A stretch of 64,000 bases of DNA, taken from IMG/VR virus record IMGVR_UViG_3300026320_000001, positions 62,001-126,000 of that record. One strand, written 5' to 3'. A program made the translations under genes and the position numbers. The notes under the pieces are model-generated. The model had not been told where the DNA came from, ran no database searches, and worked only from the letters and a program-made list of their open reading frames with translations. Source of the stretch: a virus. Positions 41,821 to 51,726 of this stretch are shown piece after piece; position 1 is the first letter of the stretch, and each line of letters starts with the position of its first letter.

Positions 41821-42855
41821 TTAAGTTGTTGTTACTGTAACATTTGCATCTATCGAAGTTTTAGCTGTTATTGTTGCTGAAATCAAAGCTGAACCACTAG
41901 AAATCCATGTTACTAGTCCACCATGAAGAGACACGGTTGCATCACCCGTAGAACTAGAACCAAATGTCAAATCAGCTAATGGTGCTAAGAAGGCGGCCCC
42001 ACTTGATGGAACTGCCCATACAACCAATTGTTTTGTTCCTGAAGCAAGAGTAAAATCACCACCTTGAATTCCAAGAGCAACGACGGAATCATACCAATTT
42101 GCATTATCTAATATTTCTATTAATTTTGCAAGAACTGGTGTATTCAAGCATGAAGCTGTTGTCAAATCAGTATTTGCTAAAGCACGAATTTTCAATGGAG
42201 TTGTAGAAACACCATCCGATGTCATTGACAAAGAAAATGCACCAGTCAAAGTAGCTGTTGGAACAATAATTTGAACAACACCAATTCTACTAGTTGTTTC
42301 TTGTGAACTAATTAAAAGAGTTTCCATTTCAACTCTAACAATTGATGGTAGAACATCTGCTTCGATTGTTAATGAACGAGCCGCAGAATTTAAATGATAA
42401 TATCTTACACAAACAACATCACCACTTGTACCTGTACTAGATGCAAAAGTTGAACCTGAGAATGTAACTTTATCAACTGTTCCGTCAATTTGAGTTACCC
42501 AACCGTAGATTGTTGTTCCTGTTACGGACAATGGAGTTCCTGTAACTGTTCCGCTTCCAGATGCTCCTAAAGTAATTGTTTCTTCTGTATAAACATTATC
42601 TCCAGTTACAATTGATTTTCCAACCGCAGTTGCAAGAAAATCTAAATTAAATTGTGTATCATTAACAGTTAAATTTAAATCACTTGTATGATAATAAATT
42701 GCTTGTAGTTGACTACCGCGTCCACCTCTAATGTCAGTATTTCCAAGTGTCATTTCAAGACTTGAATCTACTAATGTTTTTCCAATAGCAATTAAACTAT
42801 CGTTTGAAACATCATAAAGTCTAACATCGGCAACCGAAACCATAAATTTTTTCAT
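41821..42855 (-). CDS. Major tail tube protein with C-terminal Ig-like domain
   Basis: 344 residues, beta-rich, no Cys cluster, with N-terminal KFMVSVADVRLYDVSNDSLI and GGRGSQLQAIYYHTSDLNL, as in siphovirus tube proteins. The last 80 residues (from KQLVVWAVPSSGAAFL) form a Big_2-like Ig domain, a known decoration of tail tubes. Placed between connector genes and tape measure. Confidence 0.8.
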   Translation of the reverse strand: MKKFMVSVADVRLYDVSNDSLIAIGKTLVDSSLEMTLGNTDIRGGRGSQLQAIYYHTSDLNLTVNDTQFNLDFLATAVGKSIVTGDNVYTEETITLGASGSGTVTGTPLSVTGTTIYGWVTQIDGTVDKVTFSGSTFASSTGTSGDVVCVRYYHLNSAARSLTIEADVLPSIVRVEMETLLISSQETTSRIGVVQIIVPTATLTGAFSLSMTSDGVSTTPLKIRALANTDLTTASCLNTPVLAKLIEILDNANWYDSVVALGIQGGDFTLASGTKQLVVWAVPSSGAAFLAPLADLTFGSSSTGDATVSLHGGLVTWISSGSALISATITAKTSIDANVTVTTT

Positions 42856-42870
42856 GAATTACCTCCTATA

Positions 42871-43614
42871 TTATTTTTTACCACTTAATTTTTTTTCAAC
42901 TGAATCTGTGGCAATAAGATTTTCGTTTCTATCTGATTCTAAATCAGACATCCAATGTTTTATAAAACTTTTATCTTTAAATTCCACAAGTCCACTTAAT
43001 GAGGCAGATAAATATATTTGATAATGAAGTTTTACGTCAACTCTTTGTAATGTTTTTACAAATTTTCTTATTGTCATATTAAAAATATCATCCATATTCA
43101 TAGATGTAGAAATTAATATGCATATTATTTGGTCTTCAAGAGAACCCATTCTTGTATTAGAAGATTTGTTTTTAAAATTTCTTGCTTCCTTTAATTTATC
43201 TCGAATTTCTTTTTGAATTGTTTCATCTTCCAATTCTATTGAATTTTGTTCACATATAATTTTTCTTATGTTTTCAAAATCATTTCCATTAATAATTTTA
43301 TCATCAATTTTTATTATTGGTTTTTTTTTATTATCAAAACCAAATGATATGTTTTCATTATCAATTTTTGTAGACAATGATAATATTATGTTTAATTTTT
43401 CTAATAAATTATTTTGTTTATTAGATATGGAAAAAAGATATTCGAGATAATTCATAGTAATTATATTAACATCTGGAATGCTATTTTTATCAATTGTTAA
43501 ACAATCAATATAATAATTAAATAATATGTAATCTGACATTAACACTGGATAAAGTAAAATTCCATTTATTGGAACTGGCTTATCAAAGATATAAAAAAAA
43601 TCTCTTGAATTCAT
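42871..43614 (-). CDS. Hypothetical tail-region protein, 247 aa
   Basis: A helical, acidic protein with a hydrophobic N-terminal region (INGILLYPVLMSDYILFNYY) and charged end (FIKHWMSDLESDRNENL). The late block MTIRKFVKTLQRVDVKLHYQIYL-type helix (MTIRKFVKTLQRVD, KLHYQIYLSASLSGL) recalls tail assembly chaperones. It overlaps the next gene by 1 bp. Not assigned. Confidence 0.5.
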   Translation of the reverse strand: MNSRDFFYIFDKPVPINGILLYPVLMSDYILFNYYIDCLTIDKNSIPDVNIITMNYLEYLFSISNKQNNLLEKLNIILSLSTKIDNENISFGFDNKKKPIIKIDDKIINGNDFENIRKIICEQNSIELEDETIQKEIRDKLKEARNFKNKSSNTRMGSLEDQIICILISTSMNMDDIFNMTIRKFVKTLQRVDVKLHYQIYLSASLSGLVEFKDKSFIKHWMSDLESDRNENLIATDSVEKKLSGKK

Positions 43615-44153
43615 TATCCCACCTTTGCAGACATGACTATTCTTTTTCCTTTGAATGGAATTTGACCAGAAGGATATTCTCTATTTTCTTTATTTCCCAT
43701 TACATCAAAAAATAAATTTCCCAATGCTCCAATACCATTCCAACCATTAAATTTTTCTATTATGATTTGACAAATAGTATCAGTTCTTGTTGTATAATTA
43801 CTCAATGTATTGACTCTATAATGTGCATATACGTCAAAATTCATTGATATTGTTCCAACAGTTCTATTTTCAGGAAATATAGAATAAGGCCAAATTCTTA
43901 TAACACAAGCTTCATGTACCCATGCATTGATTTGTCCTTCATCAGAAAATACTCTAAATAGAGTTTCATCCTTTTGACCCCCATATATCAATGATTGTTT
44001 TTGACTCAAAGTTAAATTTGGTTTTTTCCATGCATCTGCATCACTATAGAACATCAATTTCCAAGTCATCTCATCAGTTTCTAACAAATATTTTATACAA
44101 TTATATGAATAATTTGGAAGATTTGAATATTTATTATAGGCAAATGAATCCAT
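43614..44153 (-). CDS. Head-tail or tail completion protein candidate, 179 aa
   Basis: Sequence has mixed helix and strand (YSYNCIKYLLETDEMTWKLM, RVFSDEGQINAWVHEACVIRI, RTVGTISMNFDVYAHYRV). Position between head genes and tail tube suggests a connector or tail terminator. No family was recognised with confidence. Confidence 0.5.
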   Translation of the reverse strand: MDSFAYNKYSNLPNYSYNCIKYLLETDEMTWKLMFYSDADAWKKPNLTLSQKQSLIYGGQKDETLFRVFSDEGQINAWVHEACVIRIWPYSIFPENRTVGTISMNFDVYAHYRVNTLSNYTTRTDTICQIIIEKFNGWNGIGALGNLFFDVMGNKENREYPSGQIPFKGKRIVMSAKVG

Positions 44154-44182
44154 ATTATAAAACTCCTTTAAATTCTAACATA

Positions 44183-45469
44183 TTACCAAGCACCACGAAG
44201 CCAGTATTCAACAATCTCAGTATGAATACCAGATTCTATTTTTATTTTTAATGATGAATTCAAATATCTAGAAATATTTGTAATTGAAAAATGATTTCCA
44301 TCTATAACATTATAGCTAAATTTAGATATTGGTACAGTGTTCGATATATCAACAGTAATAGTAAATGTATCAGATTGTACAACATCATTCAACCATAAAT
44401 AAACAGAATATATTTCTACAGAACCTTCTAAAATAGAATTTGTTGAAGGGTCAAGAATTATTTCATAATTATTTGATGGTGATGATATAACTGAAATTAA
44501 ACATTCATCATAAACAGAAGAATTTCCATCAATTTCACATTTAATTGTTGCCATACCCGGAGAAATAGTTGTTACCAATCCAGATGAATCAACTCTTGCA
44601 ACCAATAAATTATCGCTTGACCATGCTACAGATTTATCAAAAATAATTCCATTTATTTTAACTTCAGCAGATAAAGAAAATGTTTGACCATTTTCTATAC
44701 TTATAGAATTTTTATTTATTTTTATTGTATAAATATCTTCAAATGCATCAGCCACACCATTTACAAAATCATCCGTTGTTGGATTACTTTGTCCAACAGT
44801 CATTGTTAATTTTAATAATCCTGTACTTGAATTATCACTTGTTTTTAAATTATTGTAATTATCTATACCCCCACCCATTATTTTATATCCAACCCAATTA
44901 TCAGTATTTCCAAATAGAAATCTTTGACTTGGCTGAATTTTATTCGTAGTTTCATTGAATTGTGTTACCACTTCTATAAAACCAGATGGTAAAACTAGAG
45001 AAGAACCAGCGGTACTATAATCTCTATTTTGTTTAATATCGTAATTAATTGAACAAGGTGATGTTAGTATTGCTCCAGTTTCAGGGTCAATCCATTTCAA
45101 AACATTATTACATCTTTTGACAACGGATGAAGCGGCAAGATTTTTAATTCCTTCACTATTAATAACTATCCAATAATTATCATCAAAAAGGTACATATAT
45201 CCAACATTGGAAACATGGTCTAAATTTTGAAATAATATTATTTTATAATCATCTCCTAGATGTTGTCCTGTTCTAGTATTAATAGCATGATTCACTCTTA
45301 CATCTATATCTACAAAGTTTTTTGACATTGTAGGAAATTCTTCTTTAATAGTGTACCAATCAGTAGATGTTTTAAATTCCATATCTAAATTTTTTTGAAA
45401 ATCATTTGAAAAAGAATTTTTAGGGGATTTTTGAATTGGCATGGATGCGTTTAAAAAATCATAAGGCAT
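44183..45469 (-). CDS. Virion protein with Ig-like (Big_2) domain
   Basis: ATG at 45469 is preferred over 45508, which would start deep in the preceding gene. 428 residues: an N-terminal connector-like part (NASMPIQKSPKNSFSN, NFVDIDVRVNHAINTRTGQ), then from about residue 247 a Big_2 domain (INKNSISIENGQTFSLSAEV, SPGMATIKCEIDG) and a second beta domain. Possibly a head-closure or neck protein with surface-binding Ig domains. Confidence 0.6.
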   Translation of the reverse strand: MPYDFLNASMPIQKSPKNSFSNDFQKNLDMEFKTSTDWYTIKEEFPTMSKNFVDIDVRVNHAINTRTGQHLGDDYKIILFQNLDHVSNVGYMYLFDDNYWIVINSEGIKNLAASSVVKRCNNVLKWIDPETGAILTSPCSINYDIKQNRDYSTAGSSLVLPSGFIEVVTQFNETTNKIQPSQRFLFGNTDNWVGYKIMGGGIDNYNNLKTSDNSSTGLLKLTMTVGQSNPTTDDFVNGVADAFEDIYTIKINKNSISIENGQTFSLSAEVKINGIIFDKSVAWSSDNLLVARVDSSGLVTTISPGMATIKCEIDGNSSVYDECLISVISSPSNNYEIILDPSTNSILEGSVEIYSVYLWLNDVVQSDTFTITVDISNTVPISKFSYNVIDGNHFSITNISRYLNSSLKIKIESGIHTEIVEYWLRGAW

Positions 45470-45471
45470 AA

Positions 45472-45936
45472 TTACCCCACAAAATTTCCGGCAAACCATG
45501 ATGCCCAATCAAGATTTTTAAATCCATAGTCCACCATTGCCTGAGAACAATCTTCATTTAATTTATCATATGAAGATTTTTTTGCATTTAAATTATTTGC
45601 TTCTGCAAATGTTTTAAAATCATCATCTTGAACATGAAGTCTCATTTGTAAAATGTCATTAACTTCTTTGCCAAGCCATTCTTTTACCATGAATTTTGAT
45701 AATATTATTTTATTTATTTCTGTCATGATGAAATTAAATTCTTTTGAAGAATCATTTCTATCTGATAAATTTTGTGTACAAGGGTCAAATCCTCTTGTTG
45801 CTAAAATTAAAAATCCTGTAAGATATGTTTCAAAATTTGAAATACCAGTTGTTGGTGTATTATATAAATCAATTAATCTATAGTCTGATAATTGTTGCAT
45901 AAAGAGGTCAAAGATTTCTGAAAACGAAGTTCCCAT
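45472..45936 (-). CDS. Head-tail adaptor candidate, 154 aa
   Basis: Helical protein (FSEIFDLFMQQLSDYRLIDLY, FETYLTGFLILATRGFDPC) with many Asp and Phe, located just after capsid genes, the position of adaptor proteins. No exact family was recognised. Confidence 0.5.
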   Translation of the reverse strand: MGTSFSEIFDLFMQQLSDYRLIDLYNTPTTGISNFETYLTGFLILATRGFDPCTQNLSDRNDSSKEFNFIMTEINKIILSKFMVKEWLGKEVNDILQMRLHVQDDDFKTFAEANNLNAKKSSYDKLNEDCSQAMVDYGFKNLDWASWFAGNFVG

Positions 45937-45971
45937 ATTTCCTCCTTATTATATTAAAAATACAATTCCCG

Positions 45972-46568
45972 TTATGTAACAGGAATTGCATCTAATGCTT
46001 TAGCTTCTTCAGCTAATTTTGATAAATCTGTTCCACTTATTTTTGAAATTTGTGAAATGATATTTAAATCTAATTCATTTACTTTCATTTCTTGCACAAG
46101 CATCGAATCTATATTTTCTCTTTGTGCTGGAGTTGCGCTTTGATAAAGTTTTACAGCCAATTTGGAATCACAATTAAGAATTTTTTCAATCATTGATTTA
46201 GAAAGAATATTTGCATACATGTCATTAAGTCCATGTTTTCTGATAATTTTTTCATTTAATATATAAAAATATCCTTTTTCCATGAAACTTCTATAATTTT
46301 CCATAACACTAGCTAAATCATTATATAGAATTCTTTTTACTTCACCAAAATCATTAAAAGAAAAACGCTTTCCTTTTCCTGATGGTTCTGTACTAAGATT
46401 TAATTTTCCGGGATATAAACTCATTACTTCAATATATGAATCTAAACGAAACTCTAAATCTTCTTCTTGATTTCTCAATTTTTCATTTTCCAATTCAATT
46501 CTTGCTAATTTTTCGACCAAAGTTTCTTCAACTTTAGTTGTTGGTTGTACTTTTTTTTCTGTAGCCAT
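45972..46568 (-). CDS. Hypothetical coiled-coil protein, 198 aa
   Basis: Starts with a Lys/Thr linker and a coiled coil (LVEKLARIELENEKLRNQEE), then compact helices. It sits between the capsid and connector genes, after a terminator-like hairpin. Could be a head decoration or completion protein. Not recognised. Confidence 0.5.
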   Translation of the reverse strand: MATEKKVQPTTKVEETLVEKLARIELENEKLRNQEEDLEFRLDSYIEVMSLYPGKLNLSTEPSGKGKRFSFNDFGEVKRILYNDLASVMENYRSFMEKGYFYILNEKIIRKHGLNDMYANILSKSMIEKILNCDSKLAVKLYQSATPAQRENIDSMLVQEMKVNELDLNIISQISKISGTDLSKLAEEAKALDAIPVT

Positions 46569-46602
46569 TTCTCCTCTTTATATTTATAATTTGAATTTTT
46601 TA

Positions 46603-46642
46603 TTTAGGGAATGTTCTATAATTAAATAAAACATTCCCTAAA
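46603..46642 (-). terminator. Terminator after the major capsid gene
   Basis: A 13-bp stem (46603-46615 against 46630-46642) with a 14-nt loop lies 35 bp below the capsid stop; the - side ends AAATAAAAAATTC with T runs nearby. It would raise capsid mRNA over downstream genes. Confidence 0.7.
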
Positions 46643-46676
46643 TTTTATATTATTATTTTTATAGAAATAATAAAAA

Positions 46677-47804
46677 CTATGGTAATGTCATAACACCGGC
46701 AATTGCATTTGTCGCAATACCAGATGCCCAACTCTTCATAAGAGTTGCATTTTGGTTAAGATTTGCATTAGCAAAATTATTATCAACATTTGCCAATGTT
46801 GTTCCTTCGATAACTAATTTTACAAGTTTATTCGCTGATGGAGAAATCACATACAAGCGAGTATCATCTAAAACTAGGCTAAAAGGTGTTGTCCAATCAG
46901 CTACTTGTGGTAATGCCATTACATCATATGTTCCCATAGTGTTAATATAACCAATACGAACATAATCTGATTCCAAAGTATATCTGTAATTTGCATCTGC
47001 CGGTAAAACACTCAATAGAGCGACTGGAGTTCCAACAATAATGGCTTTATTTCCACCATTCCATGCAGAAACCTTTTGAGCCAAAGTGATTAAATCAGAT
47101 TGACTATATCCAGCGTACTTCAATTTTGCATTGCCTGAAGATGTAAGATTTGTCATAGCAGTATTGAACGTAGTATAAACATCTCTTGTCATTTCTGATT
47201 CAAGTGAACGAATAACTTTTGTTACAAAATCTCCCAATGATTCTTTTCCGGCCAAAACCTTGTAAAGAGAAACTTGTGTTGATAATTCACGCATTACAGG
47301 AACAAGTGTAACTTGTCCTTCAAATTGCTTATGAATTTCTCCGGTTCTCATGCCTTTACCAGCTTTTGAAACCACAAATAAATCACGAGGTTTAATATCG
47401 AATGAAGCAGAATCTCCCCAATCAAGTGCTTTTACATCAGTATAAATACCAATACTATCAATTAATGTATCTGGAAGAACCATATCAACAAGAGCGTTGA
47501 TAACAGCAAAAGTAGCCCATTTAACCATAGGGTTACTAATCCATTGTTCTAAAGGAAGTTGTTCAAAATGAGCAACACCTGCATGGCGTAAAATTTCACG
47601 CTTCAAGCTTGCATTCATTTGAGTTTCTTTTTCATCAAACGTAATTGTTGTTCCATCTGGACGATTACGTTGAAAATCATATTGTTTTCCATTGTTCTTG
47701 TTTTGCATTGAACGATAATGGTTGTAATAGTCCAAAAATGATTTATATGGACTTAAAAATGTTTCGCCTCCGGCGAATTGTATAACTTTATTAGTAATTT
47801 TCAT
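46677..47804 (-). CDS. Major capsid protein
   Basis: 375 residues with an HK97-like layout: an N-terminal arm with charged helix, an E-loop region (DWGDSASFDIKPRD), the spine helix area (LGDFVTKVIRSLESEMTRDVY) and a C-terminal beta domain (VMALPQVADWTTPFSLV). Placed just after protease/scaffold and its accessory gene, and before connectors, as in siphoviruses. No cleavage site was assigned. Confidence 0.85.
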   Translation of the reverse strand: MKITNKVIQFAGGETFLSPYKSFLDYYNHYRSMQNKNNGKQYDFQRNRPDGTTITFDEKETQMNASLKREILRHAGVAHFEQLPLEQWISNPMVKWATFAVINALVDMVLPDTLIDSIGIYTDVKALDWGDSASFDIKPRDLFVVSKAGKGMRTGEIHKQFEGQVTLVPVMRELSTQVSLYKVLAGKESLGDFVTKVIRSLESEMTRDVYTTFNTAMTNLTSSGNAKLKYAGYSQSDLITLAQKVSAWNGGNKAIIVGTPVALLSVLPADANYRYTLESDYVRIGYINTMGTYDVMALPQVADWTTPFSLVLDDTRLYVISPSANKLVKLVIEGTTLANVDNNFANANLNQNATLMKSWASGIATNAIAGVMTLP

Positions 47805-47833
47805 TATATTTTTATCCTCCTATATCTATAGTA

Positions 47834-48373
47834 TTACGCAACAGCCACAACTTCAAACAAGTAGGCAGTAACACGTTGTGTATCAATTCCGCCTGTACCA
47901 ATAGAAATATAGTCAGTTGAAATTAATTTTAAAGTTAAACCTGAAACAGCACTAGCCGCCCAAGTTAATTTTTGAGCCGCATTTGTTGCAACAACAAATC
48001 CGTTTGATGATTTTGTTCCAGCAACAGCATCGGCACTCATCAAAATTAAGTCACCCATTACTGGTTGAAACACTGAAAAAATATCCCCAATTTCATTTCT
48101 GAAATTTCTTGGGTCAGGGTCTAATCCCTTATATTTTGAACTTCCAGAAACAGTTACAACAACTTCTGGTTCATAAGCCATCCATAGATTAACTAAATCA
48201 CTAGTAGTAGGTGCAGTAATAACCCAAACTTCACCTTCACCAGTTGTAGTAGATTTTGTTAGAAGATTTCCAACACTACCATTTTCATAAGCACTAGCAC
48301 TTACAGCGGCACGATTATATGAATCAATGTTTAAAGCCGCAACTTTTGTTTGTACGATTACTCCGTATGCCAT
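47834..48373 (-). CDS. Capsid accessory/decoration protein candidate
   Basis: 179 residues, beta-rich and neutral (YGVIVQTKVAALNIDSYNR, GEGEVWVITAPTTSDLVNLW, SGLTLKLISTDYISIG), lying between scaffold and major capsid, where decoration proteins are common. No family was recognised. Confidence 0.6.
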   Translation of the reverse strand: MAYGVIVQTKVAALNIDSYNRAAVSASAYENGSVGNLLTKSTTTGEGEVWVITAPTTSDLVNLWMAYEPEVVVTVSGSSKYKGLDPDPRNFRNEIGDIFSVFQPVMGDLILMSADAVAGTKSSNGFVVATNAAQKLTWAASAVSGLTLKLISTDYISIGTGGIDTQRVTAYLFEVVAVA

Positions 48374-48386
48374 AATTTATCTCCTT

Positions 48387-50525
48387 TTATTCCCATAATT
48401 TTTCTTGCTTTGGTTTTCTTTCAGAAAAAGGAAGTTGCATTCTTATAATGTCATCTTTTTCCTTATCTTTACTTCCAGCATAAACAAATGCCTTTGCTTT
48501 TACCATATTTGTATAAGAATCCATATTTTCTAAACTAAATTCTAAAGACAAATTGCGGCATTTTTCAATTTCTGCATCTGGCATTCCAACTTCCATCGCT
48601 TCATTTAAAACTTTTTCTACTGCAAAACTAAATTTTTCCAATTCTGAATTTTTCTTGTATTGTTTTAATTCTACATTTTCTTTTGACATTTCATTGATTG
48701 TTGCAGAATCTTTTGCAATAGCCAAAGATGCTTCCTTAACAAAATTAATCATTGAATTAGTAATATTTTTTAATTTAGCATCAGAACCTTTTGCAATTTC
48801 AACAGCGCAAGATTCAAGTAAACTATAGAATACACTTTTATTCTTATCTTTTTCAGACATTTGACGATATGTTTTTGTTTCTGATTCTAAAAATGAAAGA
48901 ATTGCTTTTACATCAAGATTTTCATTCAATGACATATTTACATCTTCTTTTTCTTCTGCGTCAGAACCAACTGTTGAATCAGCATAAGATTCTTTTACAT
49001 CACCCTTATCTCCCTCTTTTTTATCTTCTTTTTTTTCTTTTTCAGGAGTTTCTTTTTTTTCTTCTTCAGGTGTTTCTTCTTTAGCAAAAGTTCCATCTTC
49101 TTTTGACATAACTTCTGTGTCTGTCATTTCTTCTTTTGACATAACTTCTGTGTCTGTCATTTCTTCTTTTGCCATTTCTTCTGTCTTATTTTTATCGGCC
49201 ATATTATTTACCTCCATTCCCAAGTAATTATCTTCTTGAAATTCAGAAGACATTTTTTCTTCATTTGGCTTATCTAAGCCCATTTTCTCATAAATCTTTA
49301 GTATTTTTCCAACCACACCAGATTCATTTTGACCTCTTGCTCTTTGTAAAGCGGCAGAAAGACCATAATGATTATAAACAAGAGTATTATTTTTTAACTC
49401 CATAACTGGATATTTCAAATGTTCACTTGGGGCATCTTCCCACCCATTTTCAACAAGCATATAAACATCATTAACTAATGATTTGTAATTGCTTGCATTT
49501 AAAATCTTATTTCTAAGAGATGTTTTATCTACATTTCCCCATGCATCTTCACTCATTGATTCTTTTTTTTTGTCAATTTTTAAAACTTCACCAGAACCTA
49601 AATCTTCTGAAGAAAATTCAGACATTTTTTCTTTCTTTACCCAATGTCCATCTTTTACTTCATGTGTTTTTTTAAAACTACTAATTGCAATTGCCCATCC
49701 ATTTTTATTTTTATCTGTTCCTATAGATTCGGCTTGTTTTGCAATAGCATTGGCTTGGCTTAAAGTAATTGGGGGATTGATTCCTTTTAATGCAGGATTT
49801 GCATCTTTTAAACTAGCGTAAGGCATAGTAATATCACCTTTCTTTTCATAACTTGAAATCTTATCATCAATATCAATTAATTTATTTATCACTTCTTTTA
49901 CTTCATTTTTCAAAATTGAGAAATCAGATTTATATTCAAATTCTTCTTTATAGATTTTTTCATATTCTTCATTCTCTTCTTTTGCAAATGAAATCATTTG
50001 TAAATTTGCACCCGGAGATGCTGGAGTTGTAAAATCTCCCAAAACACAAATAGCAGTATATGTAAAATCTAATAAATTTAATAAACCATCTTCTGTTTCA
50101 TTATAGTCATTGACTTCTAATTCAACTGAAACTGATTTATTTTTCTTTCCAGATTCTTGAAATACTTGCATAAATTTTGGAGCATATTTTTTCCATATTT
50201 TTCCAAATACATTTAAAGAAGTTCTACCGTCTGGTAAAATTTCAAATTCTGCACTATCTGGCATTACAAATCCAGAAATAATAGGAATATCAGAATGTCC
50301 TCCAAAATCTCTCAATCTATTATCATATTCAAAAATTATTGGTTTTTCATATAATGTTGGAGCAGTTCTTTTTAATGTCTCAACATCACAAACTGTATCA
50401 TGAAGACTTTTTCCTGTTGAAAATGCTTTAATTTTTGCTGTTGCAAATTGACTGTCTGGTGATTCATATATAATATCAACACTTTCAATTTCAAAATTTA
50501 ATTTCTTATTTACCAAGTAAATCAC
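48387..50525 (-). CDS. Prohead protease fused to a ChaB-like domain and scaffold
   Basis: 712 residues in three parts. Residues about 1-185 look like a prohead serine protease (GGHSDIPIISGFV with His77, SVSVELE with Ser131/133). About 234-290 is a ChaB-like domain (NPALKGINPPITLSQANA, GWAIAISSFKKTHEVKDGHW). The rest is an acidic Glu/Lys-rich linker and a coiled-coil scaffold tail (VLNEAMEVGMPDAEIEKC). The protease and scaffold are usually separate genes; here they would be cleaved apart or act in cis. Confidence 0.75.
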   Translation of the reverse strand: MIYLVNKKLNFEIESVDIIYESPDSQFATAKIKAFSTGKSLHDTVCDVETLKRTAPTLYEKPIIFEYDNRLRDFGGHSDIPIISGFVMPDSAEFEILPDGRTSLNVFGKIWKKYAPKFMQVFQESGKKNKSVSVELEVNDYNETEDGLLNLLDFTYTAICVLGDFTTPASPGANLQMISFAKEENEEYEKIYKEEFEYKSDFSILKNEVKEVINKLIDIDDKISSYEKKGDITMPYASLKDANPALKGINPPITLSQANAIAKQAESIGTDKNKNGWAIAISSFKKTHEVKDGHWVKKEKMSEFSSEDLGSGEVLKIDKKKESMSEDAWGNVDKTSLRNKILNASNYKSLVNDVYMLVENGWEDAPSEHLKYPVMELKNNTLVYNHYGLSAALQRARGQNESGVVGKILKIYEKMGLDKPNEEKMSSEFQEDNYLGMEVNNMADKNKTEEMAKEEMTDTEVMSKEEMTDTEVMSKEDGTFAKEETPEEEKKETPEKEKKEDKKEGDKGDVKESYADSTVGSDAEEKEDVNMSLNENLDVKAILSFLESETKTYRQMSEKDKNKSVFYSLLESCAVEIAKGSDAKLKNITNSMINFVKEASLAIAKDSATINEMSKENVELKQYKKNSELEKFSFAVEKVLNEAMEVGMPDAEIEKCRNLSLEFSLENMDSYTNMVKAKAFVYAGSKDKEKDDIIRMQLPFSERKPKQEKLWE
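49111..49176 (-). repeat. 33-bp tandem repeat in the protease-scaffold gene
   Basis: Two near-identical 33-bp units (EMTDTEVMSKE in protein) lie in the acidic linker. Slippage would change linker length. Confidence 0.8.
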
Positions 50526-50533
50526 CTCCTATA

Positions 50534-50740
50534 TTAAAAAAGATTTTTTGTTATTTTGTAATAAAATGGAATATTTTCTAAAACTTCCTTTAATAAATCA
50601 GTATTAGCAAAATACCATTCCCCATTTTTACCTCTACCAAAAAGAGGAATATTTTTTGAATTTATAAGCCAATTGGCAATAATACCATTTGTTTTATATA
50701 ATTTATTCTCTTTTATAATGTCAGGGTTAACTACATACAT
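50534..50740 (-). CDS. Small protein, 68 aa, unknown
   Basis: Sequence (VVNPDIIKENKLYKTNGIIA, YFANTDLLKEVLENIPFYYK) looks like a small winged-helix-like domain: helix, helix, hairpin with KNGEWYF. DNA binding is possible. Lies between scaffold and endonuclease. Confidence 0.5.
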   Translation of the reverse strand: MYVVNPDIIKENKLYKTNGIIANWLINSKNIPLFGRGKNGEWYFANTDLLKEVLENIPFYYKITKNLF

Positions 50741-50752
50741 GATAATCTTCCT

Positions 50753-50785
50753 TTAAACAAAAACTCTCTTTATTACAAGAGAGTT
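50753..50785 (-). terminator. Terminator after the EDxHD endonuclease
   Basis: A 9-bp stem (50762-50770 against 50777-50785) with a 6-nt loop is followed on - by TTTTGTTT. It overlaps the end of the endonuclease frame. Confidence 0.75.
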
Positions 50786-51693
50786 GTTTTTAATATATTT
50801 TCTATATTATCAAAATTCCAATACGGAATCCTAATAAGTTTTATATCATTATCTTTACAATATTTTGTTTTTATTTTATCATTTTTCTTTGTTTTTTTAA
50901 ATTCTATTGGTTTATTGAATTTATCTTTATAATGAAGAATTCCATCATATTCTATTAAAATATTTAATTTTGAAATATAAAAATCAAATGAAAGAATGCG
51001 AATATTTTTGCAATTTTTAAAACCTTTATATTGTGTTTCAAATTTTATGTTATTATTTAATAAATATTCTGATATTCTTTTTTCACCTTTTGATGAAGCA
51101 CAATTTGGACAATTTTTTCCAGAAGTTCTATTGGAAATTTTACATATCCATTTATATCCACAATCTTTGCAAATCCAATTTTTATATTTATGTGAACCTA
51201 TTGTAAAATCCTTTGGAATTCCAGTATTTTTATCATAATTCCATTCAGAAGAAATTTCTGGAAATTTTATTTCCAAATTATTATGATTTCCATTTATTCT
51301 CCATAAAGTTTTACATTTACATAAACCTCTTCCTGAACGAATATAATCAAAACATATGTAAAATTCTTTTTTACAATTATTGCATAAAAATTTTAAATTC
51401 TTTTTTTCTGTAGAAATATATTCTCCAGAAATATATGTTATAAGAATATTATTATTTTTTATATATAGTAAAACATTATATAAAGAATAAGGATTATATT
51501 TTGCAAACTCATATAATTTACAATTTCTTTTTATTTGAGTTTTAAAATTGGTAAATGTTGTACTATATTTATATCCATATTTATCTATAATATTTAAATA
51601 ATCTTTTGTTGTATTATATTTTTTATCAATCAAAAAATAATATTTATTTTTTTCTATGATTGATTTTACTTCTTGATATGAAAATTTTCCCAT
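50773..51693 (-). CDS. EDxHD-type homing endonuclease with zinc ribbons
   Basis: 306 residues: two zinc-ribbon modules (CNNCKKEF; CKDCGYKW with CPNCASSKGE) then a Vsr/DUF559-like PD-(D/E)XK domain: Glu in KGEKRISEYLL, Asp in LSFDFYI, IEYDGILHY, and KNDKIKTKYC followed by LIRIPYW. This set resembles the EDxHD homing endonucleases known from phage introns. It has its own promoter and 5' structured leader, and lies downstream of the gene split by the group I intron. Confidence 0.85.
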   Translation of the reverse strand: MGKFSYQEVKSIIEKNKYYFLIDKKYNTTKDYLNIIDKYGYKYSTTFTNFKTQIKRNCKLYEFAKYNPYSLYNVLLYIKNNNILITYISGEYISTEKKNLKFLCNNCKKEFYICFDYIRSGRGLCKCKTLWRINGNHNNLEIKFPEISSEWNYDKNTGIPKDFTIGSHKYKNWICKDCGYKWICKISNRTSGKNCPNCASSKGEKRISEYLLNNNIKFETQYKGFKNCKNIRILSFDFYISKLNILIEYDGILHYKDKFNKPIEFKKTKKNDKIKTKYCKDNDIKLIRIPYWNFDNIENILKTTLL

Positions 51694-51726
51694 ATATCAT
51701 CTCCTATAATGATTCCTAAAAATAAA

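Noticed and set aside
42871-43614. Confident assignment as a tail assembly chaperone
   Set aside because: Only a helical end resembles that group; position is upstream of the tail tube rather than before the tape measure.
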